Shown: positions 19,830 through 30,650, counted from the stretch's first letter. The stretch: 64,000 nucleotides of DNA from Flagellimonas zhangzhouensis (GCF_900102925.1 NZ_FNKI01000002.1:62001-126000); one strand, 5' to 3'. The notes: a model not told the origin generated them from the letters alone. Translations and numbers: made by a program.

Positions 19830-19840
19830 TAATTAAGACT

Positions 19841-20194
19841 ATGGGATTATCTAAGACTGAAAGAAAATTACGCATCCGAAGAAGAATACGCAAAGTATCT
19901 TTCGGAACTGAAACAAGACCAAGATTGTCTGTGTTCAGAAGCAATAAAGAAATATATGCCCAGTTGATTGACGACAACAACGGTGTTACCTTGGCATCAG
20001 CTTCATCTAGAGATAAAGATGTTGAAGCTACAGGTACAAAGTCTGAAGTTGCAACCAATGTAGGTAAAGCTATTGCAGAGAAAGCTCAAAAGCTCGGCAT
20101 TGAGACTGTAGCCTTCGATAGAGGTGGAAACCTATATCACGGTAGAGTAAAATCATTGGCCGAAGGAGCAAGGGAAGCAGGATTAAAATTTTAA
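19841..20194 (+). CDS. rplR: 50S ribosomal protein L18 (uL18)
   Basis: 117 residues, 5S rRNA-binding. [18 protein letters not shown] and [20 protein letters not shown] match the family. The N-terminal basic segment ([15 protein letters not shown]) contacts rRNA. Confidence 0.98.
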   Translation: MGLSKTERKLRIRRRIRKVSFGTETRPRLSVFRSNKEIYAQLIDDNNGVTLASASSRDKDVEATGTKSEVATNVGKAIAEKAQKLGIETVAFDRGGNLYHGRVKSLAEGAREAGLKF

Positions 20195-20200
20195 GAAACT

Positions 20201-20725
20201 ATGTACCAGAATTACAAAAACGTAGAAACAGTAAAGCCAGGAGGACTGGAGTTGAAAGACCGTTTGGTTGGAGTACAAAGAGTTACCAAAGTAACAAAAG
20301 GTGGTAGAGCCTTTGGTTTTTCAGCAATCGTTGTTGTTGGTGATGAAAACGGAGTTGTTGGACATGGTTTGGGTAAATCCAAAGAAGTAGCCACTGCAAT
20401 TGCAAAAGCTATCGAGGATGCCAAAAAGAACTTGGTTCGTATTCCTTTAACAAAAGCTACACTTCCTCATGAGCAAAAAGGTAAGTTTGGTGGTGCTAGA
20501 GTTTTCATTAAACCTGCATCGCATGGTACCGGGGTAATTGCCGGTGGAGCTGTGAGAGCGGTATTGGAAGCAGTAGGTGTACAAGACGTATTGTCTAAGT
20601 CACAAGGTTCTTCCAACCCTCACAACGTAGTAAAAGCTACTTTCGATGCTTTGTTGCAATTGAGAAGTGCTGATACTGTAGCAAAACAAAGAGGAGTTTC
20701 TTTGGAAAAAGTCTTTAAAGGATAA
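20201..20725 (+). CDS. rpsE: 30S ribosomal protein S5 (uS5)
   Basis: 174 residues. The double-stranded RNA-binding fold shows [20 protein letters not shown] and [17 protein letters not shown], and the second domain has [20 protein letters not shown]. It takes part in decoding accuracy. Confidence 0.99.
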   Translation: MYQNYKNVETVKPGGLELKDRLVGVQRVTKVTKGGRAFGFSAIVVVGDENGVVGHGLGKSKEVATAIAKAIEDAKKNLVRIPLTKATLPHEQKGKFGGARVFIKPASHGTGVIAGGAVRAVLEAVGVQDVLSKSQGSSNPHNVVKATFDALLQLRSADTVAKQRGVSLEKVFKG

Positions 20726-20737
20726 ACATAGGATATT

Positions 20738-20917
20738 ATGTCAAAGATTAAAGTTAAACAAGAAAAGAGCGCCATCAAAAGGCCACAGAACCAAAAGAGA
20801 ACTTTGGAGGCACTTGGTTTGCGCAAGATCGGGCAGGTTGTTGAACACGATGCAACCCCTAGTATCCTTGGAATGGTAGAAAAGGTAAAACACTTGGTTT
20901 CCACAGAGGAAGCTTAA
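20738..20917 (+). CDS. rpmD: 50S ribosomal protein L30 (uL30)
   Basis: 59 residues from ATG at 20738 to TAA at 20915-20917. It starts MSKIKVKQEKSAIKRPQNQK and has the family TLEALGLRKIGQVVEH core and the NXP-like TPSILGMVEKVKHLV end. It sits between rpsE (12-base gap) and rplO (13-base gap), the usual place, and is easily missed because of its size. Confidence 0.97.
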   Translation: MSKIKVKQEKSAIKRPQNQKRTLEALGLRKIGQVVEHDATPSILGMVEKVKHLVSTEEA

Positions 20918-20930
20918 AATATAAAGGCAC

Positions 20931-21383
20931 ATGGATTTGAATAATCTAAAACCAGCGGATGGCGCTGTGCACAAAGAAGGAAAACGAGTAGGAAGAGGAG
21001 AAGGATCTGGTAAAGGAGGAACTTCCACCCGTGGACACAAAGGAGCCAAATCTAGATCAGGTTATTCCAAAAAGATCGGTTTCGAAGGTGGTCAGATGCC
21101 ATTGCAAAGACGTGTTCCCAAGTTTGGTTTTAAAAACATCAACAGAAAGGAATACAGAGGAATCAATCTAGGAACACTACAAGAGTTGGTAGACAATGGT
21201 ACTTTCAAAAGCGAAGTAACTTTCGATGCCCTTGTAGAAAATGGGTTGGCCCACAAAAACGATTTGGTAAAGATTTTAGGAGATGGCGAATTGAAAGCTT
21301 CTCTTAAAGTATCAGTACATAAATTTACTGCTTCCGCTAAAGCTGCTATCGAAGCTGCAGGAGGTGAGGCAATAAGTTTATAA
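20931..21383 (+). CDS. rplO: 50S ribosomal protein L15 (uL15)
   Basis: 150 residues. A Gly/Lys-rich N-terminal extension (GRGEGSGKGGTSTRGHKG, then KIGFEGGQMPLQRRVPKFGF) threads into 23S rRNA, followed by the compact C-terminal domain. It is directly upstream of secY, the conserved spc order. Confidence 0.99.
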   Translation: MDLNNLKPADGAVHKEGKRVGRGEGSGKGGTSTRGHKGAKSRSGYSKKIGFEGGQMPLQRRVPKFGFKNINRKEYRGINLGTLQELVDNGTFKSEVTFDALVENGLAHKNDLVKILGDGELKASLKVSVHKFTASAKAAIEAAGGEAISL

Positions 21384-21393
21384 GAAATAGAGC

Positions 21394-22737
21394 ATGAAGA
21401 AATTTATTGAGACCATATCCAATATTTGGAAGATTGATGAACTAAGACAACGTATCATCCTAACACTGGGACTACTATTGGTTTACCGATTTGGAGCCCA
21501 AGTTGTTCTTCCGGGTATCGATACTGCCCAATTGGCCCAATTGAATTCGCAAACAGAAAGCGGAATTTTGGGTATTCTTAATGCTTTTACAGGTGGTGCT
21601 TTCGCGAATGCTTCGGTATTCGCTTTGGGTATTATGCCCTATATCTCAGCATCCATTGTAGTACAGTTGATGGGTATTGCCATACCTTATCTTCAAAAAC
21701 TACAAAAAGAAGGAGAAAGTGGAAGAAAGACTATCAACCAAATTACACGTTGGTTAACCATTGGTATCTGTATAGTTCAGGCACCAGCTTACTTGTACGG
21801 TCTAGGTGCACTTGGTGTTCCAGATAGCGCATTTGTATTGGGTAAAGGTTTGGATTTCATTGTTCCAGCAGTAATCATCTTGGTAACAGGATGTGTATTT
21901 GCAATGTGGTTGGGTGAAAAAATCACCGATAAAGGAATCGGAAACGGTATCTCTTTGTTGATTATGGTAGGTATTATTGCTACCATGCCTGTTGCTTTTG
22001 CACAAGAATTTGATTCAAGAACTACTGGAGCTGCAGGTGGATTGATGTTCGTTCTAATTGAAGTGATTGTTTGGTTCTTGGTAATTTTGGCCAGTGTTTA
22101 TTTAACAATGGCAGTTAGACAGATTCCAGTACAATACGCAAGAAGAACTGCTTCCGGTGGTTATGAGAAAAACATTATGGGAGCTCGCCAGTATATTCCT
22201 TTAAAGTTGAATGCATCTGGTGTAATGCCAATTATCTTTGCACAAGCAATTATGTTTGCGCCAAGTTTAATCGGTAGAACATTTAATGATACAGCAGCAG
22301 GTCAATGGATGGAAGTTCAATTCGCTGATATATTCGGATTGGCTTATAATATTCTATTTGCCCTATTAATTATAATATTCACCTATTTTTACACCGCGAT
22401 TACCGTGCCTACCAATAAGATGGCCGATGATTTGAAAAGAAGTGGAGGTTTTATACCAGGTATTCGTCCAGGAAAGGAAACAGGTGACTATTTAGATAAA
22501 ATTATGTCATTGATCACATTGCCAGGTTCAGTTTTCTTGGCGCTATTGGCAGTATTGCCTGCAATTGTGGTTAAATTGATGGATGTTCAAGCATCATGGG
22601 CATTATTTTACGGTGGAACATCCCTTTTGATTATGGTTGGTGTAGCAATCGATACGGTGCAACAAGTAAATTCTTATTTGTTGAACAGACATTACGATGG
22701 CTTGATGAAAACCGGAAAAAATAGAAAAGTAGCATAA
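21394..22737 (+). CDS. secY: Protein translocase channel subunit SecY
   Basis: 447 residues with ten predicted membrane segments. The plug region follows TM1. Family signatures include GIMPYISASIVVQLM (TM2), GIGNGISLLIMVGI (TM4 region) and IPVQYARR in the C4 ribosome-docking loop, then GGFIPGIRPG in C5. It forms the SecYEG channel for export and membrane insertion. Stop is 3 bases before infA. Confidence 0.99.
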   Translation: MKKFIETISNIWKIDELRQRIILTLGLLLVYRFGAQVVLPGIDTAQLAQLNSQTESGILGILNAFTGGAFANASVFALGIMPYISASIVVQLMGIAIPYLQKLQKEGESGRKTINQITRWLTIGICIVQAPAYLYGLGALGVPDSAFVLGKGLDFIVPAVIILVTGCVFAMWLGEKITDKGIGNGISLLIMVGIIATMPVAFAQEFDSRTTGAAGGLMFVLIEVIVWFLVILASVYLTMAVRQIPVQYARRTASGGYEKNIMGARQYIPLKLNASGVMPIIFAQAIMFAPSLIGRTFNDTAAGQWMEVQFADIFGLAYNILFALLIIIFTYFYTAITVPTNKMADDLKRSGGFIPGIRPGKETGDYLDKIMSLITLPGSVFLALLAVLPAIVVKLMDVQASWALFYGGTSLLIMVGVAIDTVQQVNSYLLNRHYDGLMKTGKNRKVA

Positions 22738-22740
22738 TAT

Positions 22741-22956
22741 ATGGCAAAGCAGCCAGCAATAGAACAAGACGGGACTATTATTGAAGCATTGTCTAATGCA
22801 ATGTTCAGGGTAGAATTGGAAAATGGGCACGTGGTAACAGCACATATCTCAGGAAAAATGAGAATGCACTATATCAAATTGCTTCCCGGAGATAAGGTAA
22901 AGTTGGAGATGAGTCCATACGATTTAACAAAAGCAAGAATTACTTATAGATACTAA
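22741..22956 (+). CDS. infA: Translation initiation factor IF-1
   Basis: 71 residues, S1/OB fold: [20 protein letters not shown], then [20 protein letters not shown], ending [11 protein letters not shown]. It binds the 30S A-site during initiation. It lies between secY and rpmJ. Confidence 0.99.
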   Translation: MAKQPAIEQDGTIIEALSNAMFRVELENGHVVTAHISGKMRMHYIKLLPGDKVKLEMSPYDLTKARITYRY

Positions 22957-22960
22957 TTAC

Positions 22961-23077
22961 ATGAAAGTAAGAGCATCAATAAAGAAGAGAAGTGCCGACT
23001 GCAAAATAGTACGCAGAAAGGGCAGATTGTACGTAATCAACAAAAAGAATCCTAGATTTAAACAAAGACAAGGGTAA
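22961..23077 (+). CDS. rpmJ: 50S ribosomal protein L36, zinc-less form (bL36)
   Basis: 38 residues ([20 protein letters not shown] at the start, RFKQRQG at the end). Of the four zinc ligands in the classical form (C11, C14, C27, H33) only Cys14 remains; positions 11, 27 and 33 are Ser, Asn and Phe. So it cannot hold the usual zinc ribbon. The gap to rpsM is 2 bases. This is a C-minus paralog type, common in Bacteroidota from memory. Confidence 0.97.
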   Translation: MKVRASIKKRSADCKIVRRKGRLYVINKKNPRFKQRQG

Positions 23078-23079
23078 TT

Positions 23080-23454
23080 ATGGCAAGAATTGCAGGTGTA
23101 GATATACCTAAACAAAAGCGTGGCGTTATTTCACTTACCTATATTTTCGGTATAGGTAATAGCAGGGCGCAGGAGATTTTGAAGACCGCCCAAGTAAGCG
23201 AGGATACTAAAGTTCAAGATTGGACCGATGAAGAAATTGGTAAAATCAGGGATGCAGTTTCTGCTTACACCATTGAAGGTGAGCTTCGTTCAGAAACCCA
23301 AATGAACATCAAGCGTTTGATGGACATTGGTTGTTACCGTGGAATTCGTCACAGAGCTGGATTGCCACTAAGAGGTCAACGTACCAAGAACAACTCTAGG
23401 ACCAGAAAAGGAAAAAGAAAAACAGTTGCCAACAAAAAGAAAGCAACTAAATAA
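23080..23454 (+). CDS. rpsM: 30S ribosomal protein S13 (uS13)
   Basis: 124 residues, [20 protein letters not shown] start. H2TH-like core, then [20 protein letters not shown], and a basic tail. It contacts S19 and the P-site tRNA. A 107-base palindromic spacer separates it from rpsK. Confidence 0.99.
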   Translation: MARIAGVDIPKQKRGVISLTYIFGIGNSRAQEILKTAQVSEDTKVQDWTDEEIGKIRDAVSAYTIEGELRSETQMNIKRLMDIGCYRGIRHRAGLPLRGQRTKNNSRTRKGKRKTVANKKKATK

Positions 23455-23461
23455 TAAGCAG

Positions 23462-23558
23462 TAACAGTCATTAGTTAGTATTTAGACGTTAGAAGAATCT
23501 GTTTGAAATGTAAAAGTCTAGGATTCCAATAACTAAGAGCTAACACTAGAAACTAAAA
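23462..23558. repeat. Intergenic palindromic element, copy B (S13-S11 spacer)
   Basis: An imperfect long inverted repeat: TTAGTTAGTATTTAGAC near 23471 against GTCTAGGATTCCAATAACTAA near 23515-23536 (the outer TTAGTTA and inner TAGAC arms pair). The right end, AACACTAGAAACTAAA, resembles the right end of the S10-L3 spacer element. There is no ORF. Confidence 0.5.
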
Positions 23559-23561
23559 AAT

Positions 23562-23954
23562 ATGGCAAAGGCAAGTACCAAAACAGCAAAGAAGCGTAAA
23601 GTAGTAGTAGAATCTACTGGTGAGGCGCACGTGGTAGCATCCTTCAACAACATTATCATTTCCCTAACCAACAAAAAAGGAGACGTAATCTCTTGGTCTT
23701 CTGCTGGTAAAATGGGATTCCGTGGTTCTAAAAAGAACACACCTTACGCAGCTCAGGTAGCCGCTGAAGATTGTGCCAAAGTAGCACACGAAGCAGGTCT
23801 GAGAAAAGTAAAAGTGTACGTTAAAGGACCAGGTAATGGTAGAGAATCAGCTATCCGTACCATTCACAATGCTGGTATTGAGGTAACCGAAATCGTGGAC
23901 GTAACTCCACTACCACACAACGGGTGTAGACCACCTAAAAGAAGAAGAGTTTAA
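23562..23954 (+). CDS. rpsK: 30S ribosomal protein S11 (uS11)
   Basis: 130 residues. [20 protein letters not shown] and the C-terminal [17 protein letters not shown] are invariant features; [13 protein letters not shown] precedes it. It forms part of the 30S platform. Confidence 0.99.
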   Translation: MAKASTKTAKKRKVVVESTGEAHVVASFNNIIISLTNKKGDVISWSSAGKMGFRGSKKNTPYAAQVAAEDCAKVAHEAGLRKVKVYVKGPGNGRESAIRTIHNAGIEVTEIVDVTPLPHNGCRPPKRRRV

Positions 23955-23975
23955 TTATCAATTATATTGTTTAAC

Positions 23976-23994
23976 GGGCCCCCTAAAAAGGGTC
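23976..23994 (+). promoter_or_regulatory. Hairpin before rpsD with CTAAAA-type loop
   Basis: A C-rich arm (GGGCCCC) and the downstream GGGTCT enclose a CTAAAAA loop (pairing CCC/GGG plus G-U pairs). The CTAAAA..GGGTCT string recurs in the rplQ leader at 25708-25721. It lies 72 bases before the rpsD start in a 112-base spacer. Confidence 0.45.
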
Positions 23995-24066
23995 TTCATC
24001 AAAGGTGCAATCAGATTATCGAAGGATAAGCCTTAATTCATAATCGTACCTTTTAAAAATTAGAAG

Positions 24067-24672
24067 ATGGCAAGATATACAGGACCAAAAACAAAAATCG
24101 CCAGAAAGTTTGGAGAGGCGATTTTCGGAGACGACAAGTCTTTTGAAAAGAAAAATTATCCTCCAGGACAACACGGTAACAACCGTCGCCGTGGTAAAAA
24201 ATCTGAATACGCTATTCAGTTGGCCGAAAAACAAAAGGCCAAATATACCTATGGTATTTTGGAGCGTCAGTTCCGTAACCTTTTCGCAGAGGCGAAAAGA
24301 AAAGAAGGTGTAACCGGTGAGGTTTTGCTTCAATTATGTGAGTCCCGTTTGGACAACGTAGTGTTCAGAATGGGTATCTCTCCATCAAGAAGAGGAGCTC
24401 GTCAATTGGTATCACACCGTCACATTACCGTTAACGGTGATTTAGTAAACATTCCATCTTACAAATTAAAGCCAGGAGATGTTGTTGGTGTAAGGGAAAA
24501 ATCTAAATCTGTTCAAGCTATCGAAGATTCATTGGCAAACAATAGTAGTGTTTACGAATGGATTACTTGGAACTCAGCTACAAAAGAAGGAACTTTTGTA
24601 ACTATTCCAGAAAGACTTCAGATTCCTGAAAACATCAAGGAACAACTGATCGTCGAATTGTACTCTAAATAA
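24067..24672 (+). CDS. rpsD: 30S ribosomal protein S4 (uS4)
   Basis: 201 residues, [17 protein letters not shown] start. The S4 RNA-binding domain (about 91-150) has [29 protein letters not shown]. No zinc-ligand cysteines are present at the N-terminus. It nucleates 30S assembly, and in E. coli it represses the alpha operon. Confidence 0.99.
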   Translation: MARYTGPKTKIARKFGEAIFGDDKSFEKKNYPPGQHGNNRRRGKKSEYAIQLAEKQKAKYTYGILERQFRNLFAEAKRKEGVTGEVLLQLCESRLDNVVFRMGISPSRRGARQLVSHRHITVNGDLVNIPSYKLKPGDVVGVREKSKSVQAIEDSLANNSSVYEWITWNSATKEGTFVTIPERLQIPENIKEQLIVELYSK

Positions 24673-24693
24673 GAATTCAACATTAATCCAATT

Positions 24694-25686
24694 ATGGCAT
24701 TACTTAATTTTCAGAAGCCCGATAAAGTTATAATGATCGATTCCACAGATTTCGAAGGGAAATTTGAATTTCGCCCTTTGGAACCTGGTTATGGATTAAC
24801 AGTTGGGAATGCGCTGAGAAGAGTATTACTTTCCTCTTTGGAAGGTTTTGCAATCACTTCTGTTCGCATAGATGGAGTTGAACATGAGTTTTCTGTTATT
24901 CCAGGCGTTGTAGAAGACGTGACCGAAATCATTTTGAATCTTAAACAAGTTAGGTTCAAAAGACAGATTGATGATGTTGAGAGCGAGACTGTATCTATTT
25001 CCGTTAGTGGAAAAGAACAATTGACCGCTGGAGATTTCCAAAAATTCATTTCTGGATACCAAGTACTAAACCCAGATTTAGTGCTTTGTAACATGGATCC
25101 AAAAGTGAGCATTAACATGGAGATTGTAATCGAAAAAGGACGTGGATACGTTCCAGCAGAAGAAAACAAAAAATCAAATGCACCCTTGGGAAGCATTTCA
25201 GTTGATTCTGTTTACACTCCAGTTAAAAACGTAAAATATAGCATCGAAAACTATAGGGTAGAGCAAAAAACCGATTACGAGAAATTGGTTTTCGAAATCA
25301 TCACTGATGGTTCCATCCACCCAAAAGATGCTTTGACCGAAGCTGCCAAAGTTTTGATTCACCACTTTATGTTGTTCTCTGATGAGCGTATCACCCTTGA
25401 GGCTGATGAAATTGCTCAAACTGAGACTTACGATGAGGAATCATTGCACATGCGTCAGTTGTTAAAAACCAAATTGGTAGACATGGACTTGTCCGTTAGG
25501 GCTTTGAACTGTCTTAAAGCTGCTGAAGTAGATACTTTGGGAGATTTGGTTTCCTTCAACAAGAACGATTTGATGAAGTTCAGAAACTTTGGTAAAAAAT
25601 CTTTGACCGAATTGGAAGAGTTGGTAATCAACAAAGGTCTTCAGTTTGGAATGGATTTGAGCAAATACAAATTAGATAAAGATTAA
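24694..25686 (+). CDS. rpoA: DNA-directed RNA polymerase subunit alpha
   Basis: 330 residues. The alpha-NTD (about 1-235) shows [22 protein letters not shown], the dimerisation/assembly signature. An acidic linker follows, then the alpha-CTD (about 255-320) with [26 protein letters not shown] helix-hairpin-helix ([14 protein letters not shown]). The CTD DNA-binding segment is [13 protein letters not shown]. It lies between rpsD and rplQ as usual. Confidence 0.99.
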   Translation: MALLNFQKPDKVIMIDSTDFEGKFEFRPLEPGYGLTVGNALRRVLLSSLEGFAITSVRIDGVEHEFSVIPGVVEDVTEIILNLKQVRFKRQIDDVESETVSISVSGKEQLTAGDFQKFISGYQVLNPDLVLCNMDPKVSINMEIVIEKGRGYVPAEENKKSNAPLGSISVDSVYTPVKNVKYSIENYRVEQKTDYEKLVFEIITDGSIHPKDALTEAAKVLIHHFMLFSDERITLEADEIAQTETYDEESLHMRQLLKTKLVDMDLSVRALNCLKAAEVDTLGDLVSFNKNDLMKFRNFGKKSLTELEELVINKGLQFGMDLSKYKLDKD

Positions 25687-25694
25687 TAATCATA

Positions 25695-25730
25695 TTTTGC
25701 TCCCCAACTAAAATTGGGTCTGGAAGCAAG
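25695..25730 (+). promoter_or_regulatory. Hairpin leader before rplQ
   Basis: Inner stem CCCAA (25703-25707)/TTGGG (25714-25718) with the loop CTAAAA. An outer stem TTGCT/AGCAA flanks it across an internal loop. The string CTAAAATTGGGTCT nearly repeats that before rpsD. No U-tract follows, so it does not look like a terminator. Confidence 0.5.
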
Positions 25731-25746
25731 ATGATAAATTAGAAAC

Positions 25747-26250
25747 ATGAGACACGGAAAAAAAATCAATCACCTAGGAAGAAAATCTGCCCACAGAAAG
25801 GCGATGTTGGCCAATATGGCTTGTTCCTTAATCGAGCACAAGCGCATCAACACCACTGTAGCTAAAGCAAAAGCTTTGAAGCAGTTTGTTGAGCCTTTGA
25901 TTACTAAGGCCAAAACCGAAAACAACCAGACTACCGAAAAAGGTATGCACAACAGAAGAGTTGTTTTCAGTAACCTTAGAAGCAAAGAGGCCATCACTGA
26001 ATTGTTCAGCACAGTGGCTGAAAAAGTGGGTGACAGACCAGGTGGATATACCAGAATCATTAAATTGGGAAACCGATTGGGAGATAACGCCGATATGGCG
26101 ATGATCGAGTTGGTAGACTTCAACGAAGTGTACAACGCTGGTAAACCTAAGAAAAAATCTACCAGAAGAAGTAGAAGAGGAGGAAGTAGCAAAGCTGAGG
26201 CACCTGCTCCAGCAGCAGCTGAAACCAAAACTGACGATTCTGAAGAATAA
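25747..26250 (+). CDS. rplQ: 50S ribosomal protein L17 (bL17)
   Basis: 167 residues. The conserved core [20 protein letters not shown] to [14 protein letters not shown] covers about residues 1-125. A Lys/Arg/Ser then Ala/Pro-rich acidic tail of about 40 residues follows, common in Bacteroidota and disordered. It is the last gene of the superoperon, followed by a strong terminator. Confidence 0.99.
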   Translation: MRHGKKINHLGRKSAHRKAMLANMACSLIEHKRINTTVAKAKALKQFVEPLITKAKTENNQTTEKGMHNRRVVFSNLRSKEAITELFSTVAEKVGDRPGGYTRIIKLGNRLGDNADMAMIELVDFNEVYNAGKPKKKSTRRSRRGGSSKAEAPAPAAAETKTDDSEE

Positions 26251-26280
26251 GAAGAATGTTATTAACTATTGTATTAGTGG

Positions 26281-26314
26281 AAAAAGGATAAGTGAGAACT
26301 TATCCTTTTTTTAT
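26281..26314 (+). terminator. Terminator of the ribosomal superoperon
   Basis: A perfect stem AAAAAGGATAAGT/ACTTATCCTTTTT with a GAGA loop, followed by more T residues, 31 bases after the rplQ stop. carA begins 35 bases further on. Confidence 0.9.
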
Positions 26315-26348
26315 GTTTTTTTGTTAAACTGAATTTTTAGAGCACACA

Positions 26349-27461
26349 ATGAAGTATCACACAAAGAAAAAAGCGTTGATTTTGTTGGCCGATGGAACCA
26401 TTTTTTATGGTAAGGCCGTTGGAGGAAAGGAAGGTACCGCTGTAGGTGAAGTATGTTTTAATACTGGAATGACAGGGTATCAAGAAATTTTTACCGATCC
26501 TTCATACTATGGACAGTTAATGGTGACTACCAATGCCCATATTGGTAATTATGGTACCCATTTGGAAGAAATAGAATCCGATTCAATTAAAATTGCGGGC
26601 TTAATCTGTAAAAACTTCAGTTACGATTATTCCAGACCAAGCGCGAATATGAGCTTGTTGGAATTTTTAAATGAAAACAATCTATTGGCCATTTCAGATG
26701 TGGATACCCGTGCATTGGTTAGCTACATTAGAGACAATGGAGCCATGAACGCTTTGATCTCTACCCGAGTAGATGAGATCGATGCTTTGAAAGAAGAGTT
26801 GAAACAAGTGCCAAGTATGGAAGGTTTGGAACTTTCTTCCAAAGTATCTACAAAGGAGCCTTACTTCTACGGTGATGAAAATGCTGAGATTAAAATTTCA
26901 GCCTTGGATATCGGAATCAAAAAGAATATCCTAAGAAACTTGGCCAAAAGAGGAGCCTATATCAAAGTATATCCATACAATGCCTCTTTTGAAGATATGA
27001 AAGAATGGAATCCAGATGGATACTTCATTTCCAATGGTCCTGGGGATCCAGAACCATTAACAGAGGCTGTGGCAGCTGCCAAAGAAATGATCAATTCAGA
27101 AAAACCTTTGTTTGGAATTTGTTTGGGACACCAAGTTTTGGCGTTGGCCAATGGGATTTCAACCTATAAAATGCACAACGGACACCGCGGGATCAACCAC
27201 CCAATTTTGAACTTGGTTACAGGTAAAGGAGAAATCACTTCCCAAAACCATGGTTTTGCGATTAACAGGGAAGAGACCGAAGCGCATCCAGAATTGGAAA
27301 TCACACATACGCATTTGAACGATCATACTGTGGCAGGAATCAAAATGAAGGAAAAGGACGTTTTCTCGGTGCAATACCACCCAGAAGCAAGTCCAGGACC
27401 ACACGATGCCGAGTATTTGTTCGACCAATTTTTCGATGCGATCAAAACCAGTAAGAATTAA
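26349..27461 (+). CDS. carA: Carbamoyl-phosphate synthase small (glutaminase) subunit
   Basis: 370 residues. The N-terminal CPSase domain (about 1-150; NTGMTGYQEIFTDPSYYGQ) is followed by a class I glutamine amidotransferase domain. That domain has the nucleophile Cys258 in GICLGHQ and the His/Glu pair in HPEASPGP near 344. It releases ammonia from glutamine for carbamoyl phosphate in pyrimidine and arginine synthesis. carB is not adjacent. The rplQ-carA-eno order is, from memory, common in Flavobacteriia. Confidence 0.97.
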   Translation: MKYHTKKKALILLADGTIFYGKAVGGKEGTAVGEVCFNTGMTGYQEIFTDPSYYGQLMVTTNAHIGNYGTHLEEIESDSIKIAGLICKNFSYDYSRPSANMSLLEFLNENNLLAISDVDTRALVSYIRDNGAMNALISTRVDEIDALKEELKQVPSMEGLELSSKVSTKEPYFYGDENAEIKISALDIGIKKNILRNLAKRGAYIKVYPYNASFEDMKEWNPDGYFISNGPGDPEPLTEAVAAAKEMINSEKPLFGICLGHQVLALANGISTYKMHNGHRGINHPILNLVTGKGEITSQNHGFAINREETEAHPELEITHTHLNDHTVAGIKMKEKDVFSVQYHPEASPGPHDAEYLFDQFFDAIKTSKN

Positions 27462-27573
27462 AACGTTGTAGTTTTATTTTTAAGTTATTTCCAGCTATTT
27501 GTGAAAGATATCATAAAGGAAAAAGCATGCCTTTTCGTATCTTTACTCGAATAATCACAACACTAAATATTGA

Positions 27574-28872
<1,299 letters not shown>

Positions 28873-28897
28873 GCATAATGATTTTTTAGCATAGAAG

Positions 28898-28930
28898 AAG
28901 CCTTTCCAAAACTGGAAAGGCTTTTTTTTG
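28898..28930 (+). terminator. Terminator of eno
   Basis: Stem AAGCCTTTCC/GGAAAGGCTT (28898-28907 with 28914-28923) with a 6-base loop and a run of T to 28929. Confidence 0.9.
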
Positions 28931-28991
28931 TTACACTAACAAAGTTTGGTTAAATTAAGGGTGGAAGAATCACCTTTTTTAAATTTCCTTC

Positions 28992-30530
28992 ATGAATAAT
29001 TTTCTTTTTGTTGCCGCTGAAAATGATGCTTTGGCAAACTGCAAAGCAGGCGGAATGGGTGATGTGGTTCGAGATGTGCCACGTCAAATTTCTGAGCATG
29101 GAGATAAAGTACACGTAATTGTGCCTGCTTACTCCAGATTGCATCATGGAGGAATTCCTAAGACCACTTTAAACTTTATGCTCCGTGGCATGGTGTACAC
29201 GGCCGAACTTTATGAAGTAAAACCCAAAAAGGAGTTTCCAAACATATTCCATTATGTATTGCACCATCCAGAAATAGAACCTGGTGACATTGCGCATATT
29301 TATCACAACGACCCAGAAGAACCATTTTATACCGATGCCATCAAGTACTTTATTTTTTGTACTGCCGTAGCTGAAGCTATAAAGGCGGGAGCTTTTGGTG
29401 ATGTGGATGTGGTTCATTTACACGATTGGCACTCAAGTTTGTTGTTGTTCCTAAGGGAATATCATCCCGAGTATACCAATCTCAAGGATATTCGTGTGGT
29501 GTACAGTATCCATAATTTGGCCATCCAAGGCATCCGCCCATTCAGTGGAAATTATTCTTCTGTGAAAAATTGGTTCCCCGATGTGGATATCAATTATCAA
29601 CGATTGATGGATTACCGTTATCAGGATTGTATCAACCTAATGGCCGTGGGAATTCGTTTTGCCGATGCAGTGCATACGGTTTCCCCATCTTATATGGAAG
29701 ACGTGATGAAACCCAGCTCGCCTCCCGAATTTATTGGTGGCGAAGGTTTGGAAAATGATTTGGTCCAAGCCCATGAAGAAGGACGATTGTTCGGCATTCT
29801 AAATGGTTGTAACTATAAAAACATCAACAAAGAGAAAAAGGGGAATATTTATCGCAATACGGTAAAAGCCTTGTTCCAATGGTTGCAAGAAGAATCCAAA
29901 AAATATAAGGCCGACTTTTTGGCCCACACAGGTGAAAAAATCATGGCATTTGTGGAAGAACGACCAAAATTTATTGTTTCAAGTGTGGCACGATTGACAG
30001 AGCAGAAGTTTTATTTTTTCATGCGTTCGCCAGAAGCTTTCGTAGAGATTTTAAAGCGATTGGAAAAAGTGAACGGCATTTTTATGCTTTTGGGAACAGG
30101 AGCTCCTGAATACGAAGAACTGTTTAGGGACTTAAGCTACAAACACAAGAACTTTGTTTTTACCAACGGTCAGTCCGAAAAACTTATCGATTCCCTCTAT
30201 TTGGAATCGGACCTTTATTTTATGCCCAGCCTTTTTGAACCTTGTGGTATCAGCCAGATGTTGGCTATGAGAAATGGCAATCCTTGTTTGGTACACCATA
30301 CAGGTGGACTTAAAGATACCGTGGAACATATGGTGACTGGATTTAGCTTTGATGGGGACACCTATGATGAGAAAATAAAGAACATGTTGGAATCGTTTGA
30401 TGTGGCCCTCGATGTCTTTGAAAATGATAAACCAACATGGAAAAAAATTCAAGCCGCAGCACGGAGAAAACGATTTACGTGGAAAAAATCTGTGGATGAA
30501 TACTACACGCTACTCTATAAATTGAGTTAA
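28992..30530 (+). CDS. GT5 glycogen/starch synthase-like glycosyltransferase
   Basis: 512 residues. The starch-synthase catalytic domain (GT5, about 3-260) has VVHLHDWHSSLLL and VVYSIHNLAIQG. The GT-B C-terminal half has SLFEPCGISQMLAMRNG with the catalytic Glu, and HHTGGLKDTV. The ADP-glucose-binding motif near residue 18 reads KAGGMGDV instead of the usual KTGGLGDV or KTGGLADV. Predicted to extend alpha-1,4-glucan from ADP-glucose in the cytosol. No glgB, glgC or phosphorylase gene is adjacent, so the pathway link is inference. glgA would be the symbol by family. Confidence 0.88.
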   Translation: MNNFLFVAAENDALANCKAGGMGDVVRDVPRQISEHGDKVHVIVPAYSRLHHGGIPKTTLNFMLRGMVYTAELYEVKPKKEFPNIFHYVLHHPEIEPGDIAHIYHNDPEEPFYTDAIKYFIFCTAVAEAIKAGAFGDVDVVHLHDWHSSLLLFLREYHPEYTNLKDIRVVYSIHNLAIQGIRPFSGNYSSVKNWFPDVDINYQRLMDYRYQDCINLMAVGIRFADAVHTVSPSYMEDVMKPSSPPEFIGGEGLENDLVQAHEEGRLFGILNGCNYKNINKEKKGNIYRNTVKALFQWLQEESKKYKADFLAHTGEKIMAFVEERPKFIVSSVARLTEQKFYFFMRSPEAFVEILKRLEKVNGIFMLLGTGAPEYEELFRDLSYKHKNFVFTNGQSEKLIDSLYLESDLYFMPSLFEPCGISQMLAMRNGNPCLVHHTGGLKDTVEHMVTGFSFDGDTYDEKIKNMLESFDVALDVFENDKPTWKKIQAAARRKRFTWKKSVDEYYTLLYKLS

Positions 30531-30650
30531 GTAATTTTTTCTATATCATTTTAGCGTTAATATCTGCACAAATAGCAAATTGAAATTGTTAATGGTTGTG
30601 CTTTTTCGTAATTTCCGCATTCTATTTTTACTAATTTATTAAAATATAAA

